Shown here one piece after another: positions 53,647-61,971 of a DNA stretch of 64,000 nt (position 1 is its first letter; each line of letters starts with the position of its first letter). Both the position numbers and the translations under genes were made by a program. The notes beneath the pieces are model-generated. The model did no database searches and was not told the DNA's origin. It was given only the letters and a program-made list of their open reading frames with translations. The stretch lies in assembly GCF_024189295.1 (NCBI RefSeq), contig NZ_JAIZEN010000001.1, forward strand, positions 1-64,000, read 5' to 3'. The DNA is from Halobacillus sp. A1. Lineage in GTDB: Bacteria; Bacillota; Bacilli; Bacillales; Halobacillaceae.

Positions 53647-54258
53647 TCAAAAAACCTGTGAAACCAAATACCACAAATTCCACATCGAAAGAATGAGTAT
53701 CATAAGCTTTTCAGTTAAGGAACCTGTTCGGAACGTGATAAAAAAGCGAAAATACTTTTTTACAAAAGGATAAAATACCGGAATGCCCCGCTTCGTCATA
53801 TAATCGCCTATTAAATGAGATAAAACTCCCGCTATAAATCCTATAAAATAGAACGATGGGATATCCCATACTCCACTGATCAGCATATGGTAAAGCCCCA
53901 GTAAAACTAGAAATGAAATAGAGTGCGTCATTTTACGGTGACTTTTCACCATAATCAGCAGTGGTAAACATAAAAACACAAAAATCTTCAACTCTTCTCT
54001 ATACACATCTAAATAATCGGGGGCGAATAAGTACATGCCTAAAGCGAACATCAACGTGATCATAATGCCCCTCCAGAATTTCTGTCCCAGCTTAGAATGA
54101 GGGGTGTCAATATCCGGTAATAGAGAGCCGATCATGACGAACGAAAAAAATAAAACCGCTTCTAACGGTGTGTCGGGCATAACCCCGAATCCTGGGAGAA
54201 TAGCCAGGGTGAGAAGCCCGCTTGTAAAACCTAAAGCCTGGTGTCCAGATGCCATCAT
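53647..54258 (-). CDS. YdjM/DUF457-like membrane metal-dependent hydrolase
   Basis: A 203-residue membrane protein with about five helices. The conserved motifs are HQALGFTSGLL, GSLLPDIDTPHSKLG, HRKMTHSISFLV and HLIGDYMTKRGIPVFYPF, with His and Asp residues like those of the YdjM (LexA-regulated) family. The function is unclear. The ribosome site before the ATG is weak. Confidence 0.85.
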   Translation of the reverse strand: MMASGHQALGFTSGLLTLAILPGFGVMPDTPLEAVLFFSFVMIGSLLPDIDTPHSKLGQKFWRGIMITLMFALGMYLFAPDYLDVYREELKIFVFLCLPLLIMVKSHRKMTHSISFLVLLGLYHMLISGVWDIPSFYFIGFIAGVLSHLIGDYMTKRGIPVFYPFVKKYFRFFITFRTGSLTEKLMILILSMWNLWYLVSQVF

Positions 54259-54356
54259 GGTGTACCGTGATCCCTCTCAATCCATACAAAATTAAGCCCT
54301 GAACCATCCAGCTCAGGGCCATTCTCATATTACCTGAATTTTCATTTACCGTAAAC

Positions 54357-55970
54357 TTACCAAACAGCGATCGCCCCATCCGTGCGTGACTCTGTACCAC
54401 CAGCAAGGACGCCTGACTCCGGCTGCCTGACAATAATTTGTCCTCGCCCGAAATCTATTCGACTTAAGGCTACAGTTATTCTGTGTCCCTTCCTTTCCAA
54501 CCCCTGGGCCACATGATTAGGAAAAGAGGGTTCGACGATGACCTCTCTTTCTTTCAGCCACTTCCACCTAGGTGCGTCCAATGCCATCTGAGGATTGGCT
54601 TTAGCATCAATTAATTGGCTGACCAATTGGAGGTGGCCTTGAGGCTGCACCGTACCACCCATCACTCCAAATGGACCAACCGCTTCGTCATCTTTTGTGA
54701 TGAACCCAGGAATAATCGTATGGAAACTGCGTTTTCCTCCTGCCAGCGCATTGACTTGTTTCACGTTCATAGAAAAGCTGCTCCCTCTGTTCTGCAGTGC
54801 AATTCCTGTTCCCGGCACTACAATTCCAGAGCCGAATCCATCATAGTTGCTTTGAATGAAAGAAACCATGTTTCCTTCCTCATCAGCTGTCGCTAAGTAG
54901 ACATTTCCTTCTTGAGAAAGCTCACTTGCTTTGGGAATGCCGGCTTCTTGATCAATCTGCTTAGCCCTTTCTTCAGCACGTTCCTGAGAAAGAAGAGTTC
55001 CGATGGTGTGCTTCATATCCATTTGGTCTGTGAGTTGATTCATCCCGTCACTATAAGCAAATTTCATGGCTTCGATTTGTCTATGATAGTCGTCCACGTT
55101 AAATGTCGACTCGAATTGAAAATGGTTCGTAATATTCAATCCCATCAAAGCGATCAAACCCTGTCCATTCGGCGGGATTTCCCATACGTCGTATCCTTTA
55201 TAATTTACGGAAATCGGTTCTACCCACTCCGGCTTGAATTGCTGCAGATCTTCTTTTCGAATGAACCCCCCGCACTTTCTAGAAAACGAATCGATCTGGC
55301 CCGCTAAATCACCTTTGTAAAAATCTGCGCCTTTCGTCTCAGCGATAGCTCTTAACGTCGAGGCGTGATCAGCAGAAGACCATACTTCACCAATGCCGGG
55401 CGCCTTGCCAGAAGGTGCAAACGTATCAAACCATGGCTGGAATTGTTCATCTGATAATAAACCTTTGAATTTATCGAAAGCCTTCTCCCATTGCCTGCCC
55501 AGATCGGGCGTTAAAGCATAACCATTTTCGGCATGTGAAATAGCAGGCGTGAACAATTCGTGAAAATCGAGTTTACCGAACTTATCGGATAGCTCCGCCC
55601 ACGCGGCTGGTGCTCCTGGAACCGTCACCGGGACAAATCCGTGCTCCGGTATTGATTTATACCCTTTTTCTTTTACAGCTGGAATGGAAAGAGAGTGGGG
55701 GGCAGGTCCACTTGCATTCAAGCCATAAAGGTGATCCCTCATCCAGACAAGAGCGAAAGCGTCGCCACCGATGCCATTGGACGTAGGCTCTACGACTGTT
55801 AAACAGGCGGCGGTTGCGATAGCAGCATCAACGGCGTTGCCTCCTTTTTTTAAAATGTCCAAACCTGCCTGAGCAGCAAGCGGTTGAGACGTAGCTACCA
55901 TTCCTTTCGTAGCGTAGGTAGTCATTCTGGTAGAGGAATGTGGGTTAAATAATGTATCGAATGAGTGCAC
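54357..55970 (-). CDS. gamma-glutamyltransferase-like protein (YwrD type, no signal peptide)
   Basis: A 537-residue Ntn-hydrolase of the gamma-glutamyltransferase family: KGGNAVDAAIATA and SNGIGGDAFALVW in the large subunit, NYDGFGSGIVVPGTGIALQNRG in the small one. There is no signal peptide, as in B. subtilis YwrD. The residue at the self-cleavage and nucleophile position is Asn356 (EGNVYLATAD) where active enzymes have Thr (TTHYSVVD in E. coli). It may therefore be uncleaved and inactive or changed in function. The start is GTG with AAGGAAG upstream. Confidence 0.85.
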   Translation of the reverse strand: MHSFDTLFNPHSSTRMTTYATKGMVATSQPLAAQAGLDILKKGGNAVDAAIATAACLTVVEPTSNGIGGDAFALVWMRDHLYGLNASGPAPHSLSIPAVKEKGYKSIPEHGFVPVTVPGAPAAWAELSDKFGKLDFHELFTPAISHAENGYALTPDLGRQWEKAFDKFKGLLSDEQFQPWFDTFAPSGKAPGIGEVWSSADHASTLRAIAETKGADFYKGDLAGQIDSFSRKCGGFIRKEDLQQFKPEWVEPISVNYKGYDVWEIPPNGQGLIALMGLNITNHFQFESTFNVDDYHRQIEAMKFAYSDGMNQLTDQMDMKHTIGTLLSQERAEERAKQIDQEAGIPKASELSQEGNVYLATADEEGNMVSFIQSNYDGFGSGIVVPGTGIALQNRGSSFSMNVKQVNALAGGKRSFHTIIPGFITKDDEAVGPFGVMGGTVQPQGHLQLVSQLIDAKANPQMALDAPRWKWLKEREVIVEPSFPNHVAQGLERKGHRITVALSRIDFGRGQIIVRQPESGVLAGGTESRTDGAIAVW

Positions 55971-56011
55971 ATTGATCTTCCTTTCATATTGCTGCTGTGC
56001 CTATTGATAAA

Positions 56012-56040
56012 AAAAAGAGCTACACCCGGCAGCTCTTTTT
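56012..56040 (-). terminator. terminator of the HesB-like gene
   Basis: AAAAAGAGCT pairs with AGCTCTTTTT; T-runs lie on both sides. Confidence 0.88.
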
Positions 56041-56049
56041 TATGGGGAT

Positions 56050-56334
56050 TCAGCAATCTTTCTCGGGAAGTCCTGTCATTTGGAATTTCGGGCCTTCCAT
56101 CGTCTGCTTACCTTCAATCGTTAAGTCCTCTGTTAAATGTAGAATTTTTTTATCAATTGCTACTGGAATGGCATTGATATGTTGGAGTTCATCGTCTGCT
56201 TCTGGTTCAGCAATCGTCATCCCGATGTCAGGTTCTCCGCAGCCATATCCTGCAAAATACAGCCGAAGACACCCTCCCCCTGAATCTTCAATCAATTGAT
56301 CCAATAAATCACGAGCCTGATCTGTGATTTTCAT
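56050..56334 (-). CDS. HesB/IscA-like (Fe-S biosynthesis domain) protein
   Basis: A 94-residue HesB-like domain protein (ITDQARDLLDQLI, GGCLRLYFAGYGCGEPDIGM). The usual IscA triad of cysteines is reduced: one Cys in GYGCG and one at the C-terminus. This is the pattern of the YneR/CoA-like branch in Firmicutes whose role is uncertain. AAGGAGAG precedes the ATG. Confidence 0.82.
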   Translation of the reverse strand: MKITDQARDLLDQLIEDSGGGCLRLYFAGYGCGEPDIGMTIAEPEADDELQHINAIPVAIDKKILHLTEDLTIEGKQTMEGPKFQMTGLPEKDC

Positions 56335-56435
56335 ACATGTACTCTCCTTAAGCCGTCTGGATACTTCTATTATGAATGTTTTTTAGATTTTCTAGTAAAG
56401 ATATGCTCATGACGGCCGAAGAAAAAGTAAAAAAA

Positions 56436-56462
56436 CAAGCCCCCTGCATACGAGGAGGCTTG
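56436..56462 (-). terminator. terminator of the ohr gene
   Basis: CAAGCC..CCT pairs with AGG..GGCTTG (one mismatch), and GTTTTTTTAC follows on the minus strand. Confidence 0.85.
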
Positions 56463-56476
56463 GATTTAATGAGAAA

Positions 56477-56893
56477 TTAAACAGCTGTTGCTTTCAACTC
56501 CACATCAATATTTCCTCTTGTCGCTTTTGAATAAGGACAAAAGTCGTGAGCATCTTTGACAAGCTTTTCAGCTTCATCTTGAGAAACTCCTTTAACGCTT
56601 ACGTTCAGAATAACGCCGATTTTAAAACCGTCATCTGATTCGTCTTTAATTAGACTCACGTCTGCTGTAGTTTCGGACTCAATATCTTTACTTTGTTTGC
56701 TTGCTATTAAATTTAATGCTCCGTCGAAGCATGCTGAATATCCTGCTGCGAATAGTTGCTCAGGATTGGAACCTTCCTGATTGCCGCTGCCCGGCTGTAC
56801 AAGATTTACATCGATAATTCCGTCATCTGATTTTACATGACCCTCACGACCGCCTTTAGCTGTCGCATGAGAAGTAAACATAACATTACTCAC
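56477..56893 (-). CDS. Ohr/OsmC family organic hydroperoxide resistance protein
   Basis: A 138-residue thiol peroxidase with the two catalytic cysteines in YSACFDGAL and DFCPYSKATRGN. It reduces organic hydroperoxides. The start is GTG at 56893 with AAGGAG 8 bases upstream, giving MSNVMFTSHATAKGG. No OhrR regulator is adjacent; the B. subtilis OhrB paralogue is sigma-B controlled. Confidence 0.93.
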   Translation of the reverse strand: MSNVMFTSHATAKGGREGHVKSDDGIIDVNLVQPGSGNQEGSNPEQLFAAGYSACFDGALNLIASKQSKDIESETTADVSLIKDESDDGFKIGVILNVSVKGVSQDEAEKLVKDAHDFCPYSKATRGNIDVELKATAV

Positions 56894-56964
56894 TATAATC
56901 ACTCCTTGATATAGTTAAATCATCTCACAACCAATATATACCTCAATTTCAAAACCATTAAACA

Positions 56965-57249
56965 TCACGACTTTTCATCGATTTGATATTTTTCTTTAAT
57001 TGGCTCAGGAGCCATCTTTACAATTTGCTGCAATATAAAGGTCAACACAGCTATATCATCGACGAGCCCGATCAAAACTAAAAAATCAGGAATTATATCC
57101 CAGGGAAATAGGAGGTAAGCCCCCATCAATACTACAGATATCAACTTTTTATTAAAACTTACATCAGGCGAGCGAAAAAGCTCTAACAAAAACGGAATCG
57201 ACTTCCTAAAATTAGCTAAAAATTTTATTCTCCTCCAGATTCTCAGCAT
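56965..57249 (-). CDS. YkvA family (DUF1232) membrane protein
   Basis: A 94-residue protein with the DUF1232 motif YLLFPWDIIPDFLVLIGLVDDIAVLTF, which includes two short membrane helices. The function is unknown. The ATG at 57249 has AGGAGG 7 bases upstream. Confidence 0.87.
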   Translation of the reverse strand: MLRIWRRIKFLANFRKSIPFLLELFRSPDVSFNKKLISVVLMGAYLLFPWDIIPDFLVLIGLVDDIAVLTFILQQIVKMAPEPIKEKYQIDEKS

Positions 57250-57389
57250 ACATTTCCCTCCTGCTGGACGCCTCAATGATTTTAAGCCAGTCACAATTGC
57301 TTATTCGGCACGTATGATTTAACATAATGATGGATAATCAAAATGTTAAATCTTTGCTATATTGAATCAATCAAAGGGGAGACCTCGTC

Positions 57390-57929
57390 ATGAAGATTCT
57401 ACTTCTGAACGGAACAGTCGTAGGCACTAAAACTAAAACATTATTGCATGAAATAGACAAATATATAGTTGGTTTGAAAGCAGAATATGAAACGAAACAA
57501 ATAAACTTGGAAAATTATCAAATGGAGTTTGTCGATGGTCGTCCATACGATCAGTATAATGAAGATATGCAATATTTGATTCGAGAAATGGAACAAGCTG
57601 ACGCGTATGTCATCGCCACTCCAATCTTCCAGGGGTCCATCCCCGGCACGTTAAAAAACGTATTCGATGCAGTTTCCCCCTTGGCTATGCGCCACAAACC
57701 AGTGTCCATAGTGGCTAATGGCGGTACCCTTCAGCACCATCTCGTGATTGAGAATCAGTTGAAACCAATTTTAAATTATTTCCGCTGTCTCGTCACACCT
57801 AATTACGTATATACCCACACGAACCACTTCTCAACACAAGGTGAACTGATCGACGAAGATGTTCATAACCGCCTGCAAGAAATGACGCGTGTTTTCCATC
57901 AATATATACAGATGAGCAAAGAAATTTAG
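57390..57929 (+). CDS. NADPH-dependent FMN reductase family protein
   Basis: A 179-residue flavodoxin-fold reductase with the phosphate loop LLLNGTVVGTKT, ATPIFQGSIPGTLKNVFDAV and VANGGTLQHHL. It probably reduces FMN, azo or quinone compounds. AAGGGGAG precedes the ATG. It is divergent from the YkvA-like gene. Confidence 0.88.
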   Translation: MKILLLNGTVVGTKTKTLLHEIDKYIVGLKAEYETKQINLENYQMEFVDGRPYDQYNEDMQYLIREMEQADAYVIATPIFQGSIPGTLKNVFDAVSPLAMRHKPVSIVANGGTLQHHLVIENQLKPILNYFRCLVTPNYVYTHTNHFSTQGELIDEDVHNRLQEMTRVFHQYIQMSKEI

Positions 57930-57934
57930 ACATT

Positions 57935-57970
57935 AAACCCCCTATGACAGTTTTGGTCATAGGGGGTTTT
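57935..57970. terminator. bidirectional terminator
   Basis: AAACCCCCTATGAC pairs with GTCATAGGGGGTTT; T and A runs flank both sides. It serves the FMN reductase and the lytic transglycosylase genes. Confidence 0.93.
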
Positions 57971-57976
57971 GATCAT

Positions 57977-58642
57977 TTATCCTAGTATTTTACCAACGTA
58001 ATTCTGAGTTTCTTTAAACGGGGGGATTCCTCCATATTTATCAACGTTACCTGGACCCGCATTGTAAGCTGCCAAAGCCAGCTTCGTATCGCCGTCATAT
58101 CGATCCAGCATCTGTTTCAAATATTTAGTGCCGCCCATGACATTTTCTCTCGGGTCAAACGAATTCGTTACGCCTAGTCCTTTTGCCGTACCGGGCATCA
58201 GCTGCATTAAACCTTGAGCACCAGCATGACTTTCAGCATTTGGATCAAAATTGGATTCAGCTTGTATGACAGACCGTATCAGGGATTCATTAACCCCGAT
58301 CTTCTCTGCCGCTTCTTTGATCAAGGTGTCCAGGTCTTCATTACCGGTTTTTACTTCTTTCTTTTTCACTTCTTCCACAACCTCGTCCACCTTTTCTGAT
58401 TTCTCAGAGTCAATATAATGGATATGTATGTGCATTGGCTGCTGTTGAAAAGCTTGTAGACTAGTAATATTCATAGGCGAAGCATTCATTTGAGGAGATG
58501 GCGATTGTTGCGATAGTAATAGCCCCAGCATATCCTGGAAAGAAACTCCGTTCATACTAGAATTGGACGAAGAGCTGCTTTCTCCATTCATAAAAGACAT
58601 AGCCTGCGTTTGCATCAAACTTCGAACACTATTAAAATCCAT
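57977..58642 (-). CDS. lytic transglycosylase (SLT domain, YjbJ/CwlQ-like)
   Basis: A 221-residue protein. The first 100 residues are low-complexity (Ser, Gln, Met, then a Glu/Lys-rich helix); residues 105-221 form a Slt70-type domain with catalytic Glu129 in [23 protein letters not shown] and [14 protein letters not shown]. No classical signal peptide is visible, as in B. subtilis YjbJ/CwlQ. It cleaves the glycan strand of peptidoglycan. Confidence 0.88.
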   Translation of the reverse strand: MDFNSVRSLMQTQAMSFMNGESSSSSNSSMNGVSFQDMLGLLLSQQSPSPQMNASPMNITSLQAFQQQPMHIHIHYIDSEKSEKVDEVVEEVKKKEVKTGNEDLDTLIKEAAEKIGVNESLIRSVIQAESNFDPNAESHAGAQGLMQLMPGTAKGLGVTNSFDPRENVMGGTKYLKQMLDRYDGDTKLALAAYNAGPGNVDKYGGIPPFKETQNYVGKILG

Positions 58643-58825
58643 CAGTCCACTCCTATATTAGTTGGTATCTATATTTTACAGCATAAAGGTAAATGACACA
58701 ATATTCCTTTTTAAAACAATAAATCCCAAATTAACCCAAAACTTGCGAAAATTCATCTGATAAATACTCATCAATCCGCTCCATCAGCTTCACTTTTCCC
58801 AAAGCCAAGTTTCCCCGGGCGATGA

Positions 58826-59048
58826 TATAATGAAGAATAGCAAAAGAGAAACTCTAAGTTATCTTGAATATTCTTTGGTTCTAGTTAATCAAGATGATCT
58901 GGTCATAGGGTCTCAATTTTTCTCTTTTGCCTCTGAAGTCGAATCACCCTATCTATTCTATATAAGAATAGACCTGTAGATTACATGGCAGCCTCCCTGA
59001 GCGAAGTGTCTGCCTCCCTTCCTTTCACTGTGAAAGGAAGGTTTTTTT
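58826..59048 (+). ncRNA. candidate small RNA with two CCUCCC motifs
   Basis: The 455-base gap 58643-59097 holds an extended -10 promoter (TGaTATAAT, 58823-58831) and, 190 bases on, a strong terminator (58823-based transcript ends at stem 59017-59041 plus seven T). Between them a 12-bp perfect inverted repeat GCAAAAGAGAAA (58840-58851) and TTTCTCTTTTGC (58919-58930), a hairpin CTATTCT/AGAATAG (58953-58971) and two CCTCCC motifs (58992-58997, 59013-59018), complementary to ribosome sites. A 49-codon frame at 58830-58979 lacks a ribosome site. The RNA reading is inferred. Confidence 0.5.
59017..59041 (+). terminator. terminator of the candidate small RNA
   Basis: CCTTCCTTTCA pairs perfectly with TGAAAGGAAGG around CTG and TTTTTTT follows. 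No annotated gene on the plus strand ends here. Confidence 0.9.
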
Positions 59049-59086
59049 ATAGGTTTTTTTATAGGTTTTCTTACAAAATAAAAAAA

Positions 59087-59107
59087 AGCCCGCTGTATTA
59101 GCGAGCT
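59087..59107 (-). terminator. terminator of the lipid kinase gene
   Basis: AGCTCGCT pairs with AGCGGGCT (one G-U) and is followed by TTTTTTTT on the minus strand. It overlaps the stop of the lipid kinase gene. Confidence 0.88.
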
Positions 59108-59991
59108 CCCTCATTTATAATTACTTCAATGTGCTGTGGTTTGACTTCCATAGCCACCGGTAAAGGATCCCCCTCTTCTCCGTCCACATTCGTGTGAAGC
59201 TTTTCACTTGAAGAAACGCGGAGTTTCTTCGCCTGGAAGTATTCTACATCCTTGTCCTCTTTGAGATTCCCACGCAAAACCGCCGTTACGATCGAAGCTA
59301 CCCGAAGCATATTTACATTTTTAATAACATAACAGTGAAGCACCCCATCGTTCACTTTAGCATCTGGTGAGAGCTTCTCAAATCCTGCCGTTGATTTTGT
59401 CAGCGCCGCAAGAAATAAGAAGGAATCCCCTTCCCACACTTTATCGTCATACTCGATACGTAAGGGGTAAGCGTTACTTGAAGCAAGGGTCTTCACCCCT
59501 TCCATCAAATAAGCTAAAGGGCCGAACCTGGTTTTTTGTTCAGGAGAAACTTCAGAAGTCGCTTCTGCGATGGCTCCAATCGCCACGATATTAACAAAAT
59601 AGCGATCATTGAAGCTTCCTATATCCACTTTTTTCGTAAGATCGGATTCTAAAGTTTCGATCGCTGCTTCAGGATCCAGCGGAATATTCAAGGCTCTCGC
59701 AAAGTCATTCACAGTTCCCATCGGAACGATACCCAGCTTCGGACGGTGTTCCTGGTCGACCATTCCATTAATCGTCTCATTTAATGTCCCGTCCCCCCCT
59801 AAAGAAACGACTAGATCGAACTCCTGGGAGCAGGCATCCTGACAGAATTGAGTCGCATCCAGTTCTTTTTCTGTCTGAACTGTTTTCACAGTATATTCTT
59901 TTCCCTCAAGTATTTTTTCGATTTTTTCTACATGATCCACAGCTTCTTCCTTACCTGAAGAAGGATTCACAATAATCATTGCCTGCTTCAC
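59098..59991 (-). CDS. diacylglycerol kinase family lipid kinase (YegS/BmrU-like)
   Basis: A 297-residue DAGK-catalytic protein: NPSSGKEEA, GGDGTLNETING, MGTVNDFARALNIP and DGEEGDPLP. The start is GTG with AGGAGTG upstream. It is about the length of the other family member at 28.0 kb but only moderately similar. The lipid substrate is unknown. A GNAT gene lies 26 bases upstream. Confidence 0.9.
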   Translation of the reverse strand: MKQAMIIVNPSSGKEEAVDHVEKIEKILEGKEYTVKTVQTEKELDATQFCQDACSQEFDLVVSLGGDGTLNETINGMVDQEHRPKLGIVPMGTVNDFARALNIPLDPEAAIETLESDLTKKVDIGSFNDRYFVNIVAIGAIAEATSEVSPEQKTRFGPLAYLMEGVKTLASSNAYPLRIEYDDKVWEGDSFLFLAALTKSTAGFEKLSPDAKVNDGVLHCYVIKNVNMLRVASIVTAVLRGNLKEDKDVEYFQAKKLRVSSSEKLHTNVDGEEGDPLPVAMEVKPQHIEVIINEGAR

Positions 59992-60017
59992 GCAATCACT
60001 CCTTCCTCTACAACGAA

Positions 60018-60482
60018 CTAAACATCTCTTTTTCCGTCGGGTGAAAAAATTCCATCTGGTGAAAATCCTATGGAATTAAGAAATCCTTGAGCCCTTTCAT
60101 CATCGGATGGGTTCATATTTTCAATTGTATCCACATCTTTGTCTCTCATCCATTTAAACATAGACTGAATTAATTCAGATCCTACCCCTTCGCGGCGATA
60201 GAATTCATCGACGTAAATTTCTTTTACTTTCCCTACAGTCCGCCCATCTTCTTCGGCTGTTTCTCCATAAACATATCCTACCGTTCTATCTCCCTCTTCA
60301 GCGACGAGAAGGCGTTGATCGGAATGCTCATTGAACAGATGATCGGCTGCCCATTCTTTTCTCTTCCTTAGTCTCTCGGCACCCTCAGGTTCAGAAGAGT
60401 CGATGCTGATCCACGTATTTTCCACTGCATATTTTGTTATGTGCATTAAATCTTTCTCAGCTGGTTCTCTTATAATGGCCAT
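60018..60482 (-). CDS. GNAT family N-acetyltransferase
   Basis: A 154-residue acetyltransferase with motif A VKEIYVDEFYRREGVGSELIQSMFKWMRDK. The substrate is unknown. GGGAGG precedes the ATG. It is one of three GNAT genes within 9 kb and lies 22 bases after the next. Confidence 0.88.
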   Translation of the reverse strand: MAIIREPAEKDLMHITKYAVENTWISIDSSEPEGAERLRKRKEWAADHLFNEHSDQRLLVAEEGDRTVGYVYGETAEEDGRTVGKVKEIYVDEFYRREGVGSELIQSMFKWMRDKDVDTIENMNPSDDERAQGFLNSIGFSPDGIFSPDGKRDV

Positions 60483-60504
60483 AACTCATCCATCCTCCCA
60501 GTGA

Positions 60505-60780
60505 TTATTTATTTAGAACATCCTCATATTTCGAGTCGCCGTTTAACACCTTTTCAGCAAAAGAACATACAGGGTCAATCGTCATATTGTTGTTTCTAGC
60601 ATACTGTACGGCATGATCGACAAGCTCTGTAGCCAGTCCTTCTCCCTGCTCTGGAGGAATAACGTGAGTATGCGTTATCTTAAGAAGTGATCCCTCTTCT
60701 TCATATACCAATTCTGCAAGTTCATTTCCTTTTTCATTTATATAAAAACGTCCGTCTTGTTGTTTGATTTGTGCCATCAT
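60505..60780 (-). CDS. short GNAT-like protein (YjdJ family)
   Basis: A 91-residue single-domain GNAT-like protein of the YjdJ/Gcn5-short type: RFYINEKGNELAELVYEE, ITHTHVIPPEQGEGLATELVDHAVQYARNN and DPVCSFAEKVL. Usually a probable acyl-CoA-binding acetyltransferase of unknown substrate. ATG 60780 or 60777 follows AAAGGGTGG; an upstream ATG lacks a ribosome site. Confidence 0.85.
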   Translation of the reverse strand: MMAQIKQQDGRFYINEKGNELAELVYEEEGSLLKITHTHVIPPEQGEGLATELVDHAVQYARNNNMTIDPVCSFAEKVLNGDSKYEDVLNK

Positions 60781-60881
60781 TTCCACCCTTTCCATCCCTT
60801 GTATTCCCTGATGAACAAAAATATAAGCCATGAATTCATAAATTTCTTCTGTTAGAATAAAAGGAAAGAGGTGAAACGCTC

Positions 60882-61661
60882 ATGACGAATATAGCCATTA
60901 TACAAATGGATATTGCATTTGGAAATCCAGAAAAAAACCGCAGTATAGCACTTCCACTAATTGAAGAAGCTGTTTCAAAAGGTGGGGAGTTCATCCTTCT
61001 ACCTGAGCTTTGGACGACAGGCTACGATTTGAGCCGCTTTGATGAAATTGCTGAAACGCTGGAAGGTCCTACTCATAAGATGTTGGCCGAACTGGCTCAA
61101 AAGCATGAAGTAACGATTGCTGGTTCTGTCGCTGAGGATGATCACGGAGAATATTACAATACAATGGTAGCTTACAATCGGTCCGGTGATCGAACCCTTA
61201 ACTATCGTAAAGCTCATTTATTCCGGCTGATGGATGAGGAGAAATTTTTGAATTCAGGCCATCATAAGGGTAATTTCATTCTTGAAGATACACTTGTAGC
61301 CGGAGTGATTTGCTATGATATTCGTTTCCCAGAATGGATCCGAACTCATATGCTGAACGGAGCCAGAGGGCTGTTCGTCGTGGCAGAGTGGCCTAAACCA
61401 CGAGTTGAACATTGGAGAAATTTGTTGATTAGCCGTGCCATTGAGAACCAGAGTTTTGTTATTGCATGCAACCGTATTGGTTCCGATCAAAACAACGAAT
61501 TCGGCGGACATTCAATTGTTGTGGACCCATGGGGTAACATAGTAGCGGAAGCTGGAGATGATGAAGAGGTCCTCATGTGTGAGGTCGACTTTTCCCGAGT
61601 TGAAGCTATCCGTGAACAAATTCCTATTTTTCAAGATCGCCGCCCGGAACTTTATGAATGA
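60882..61661 (+). CDS. nitrilase-family carbon-nitrogen hydrolase (MtnU/omega-amidase-like)
   Basis: A 259-residue nitrilase-superfamily amidase with the triad Glu42 (LPELWTTGY), Lys110 (YRKAHLF) and Cys144 (GVICYDIRFPEW). It resembles MtnU (YkrU) of B. subtilis and YafV of E. coli, which hydrolyse alpha-keto acid amides in methionine salvage. No other mtn genes are nearby. GGAAAGAGG lies before the ATG. Confidence 0.88.
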   Translation: MTNIAIIQMDIAFGNPEKNRSIALPLIEEAVSKGGEFILLPELWTTGYDLSRFDEIAETLEGPTHKMLAELAQKHEVTIAGSVAEDDHGEYYNTMVAYNRSGDRTLNYRKAHLFRLMDEEKFLNSGHHKGNFILEDTLVAGVICYDIRFPEWIRTHMLNGARGLFVVAEWPKPRVEHWRNLLISRAIENQSFVIACNRIGSDQNNEFGGHSIVVDPWGNIVAEAGDDEEVLMCEVDFSRVEAIREQIPIFQDRRPELYE

Positions 61662-61664
61662 TTA

Positions 61665-61715
61665 AAAAGGTGCTGTCCCAAAAGTCTAAGAAATAGACTT
61701 TTATGGGCAGCCTTT
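61665..61715 (+). terminator. terminator after the amidase gene
   Basis: AAAGGTGCTGTCCCA/AAAGTCTA folds back on TAGACTTTTAT/GGGCAGCCTTT with small internal bulges and a T-run follows. Confidence 0.88.
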
Positions 61716-61744
61716 TTTTGCTCTGTTAATTCTCTATGTTATTT

Positions 61745-61858
61745 CATAAAAGCTTCCTATTCTCGAACACTTAGTTTCGAGACATAGTGAGAGTTTAGGG
61801 GCTGCAGGAAAAGGTTCGCTTTCCGTGGGGCGGGCGCTGAGCCTCCTCGAGCTTCGCT
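61745..61858. repeat. type 1 repeat, copy I, left half
   Basis: TTTCGAGAC (61783-61791 region), TTCGCTTTCCGTGGG and GCGGGCGCTGAGCCTCCTCG lead up to GCTTCGCT (61851-61858), the target duplication of the IS1182 element. The right half continues at 63546. Confidence 0.75.
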
Positions 61859-61900
61859 GAGGCCACTGAAAAACTGTTGGTAATTCTCACTCAGAAAAAT

Positions 61901-61943
61901 AAATAGCGGTTTTCGGAATGTTTTTTTCCGAAAACCGCTATTT
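61901..61943 (-). terminator. terminator at the left end of the IS element
   Basis: AAATAGCGGTTTTCGGA pairs perfectly with its complement TCCGAAAACCGCTATTT (61927-61943). It ends transposase transcription inside the element. Confidence 0.9.
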
Positions 61944-61971
61944 TTAACATCTTTTATAAGGGATTTCTCCC

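Noticed and set aside
58830-58979. A 49-codon frame inside the candidate small RNA
   Set aside because: No ribosome site is present and its ATG overlaps the -10 box; a frame of this length is expected by chance. Kept as the alternative explanation.
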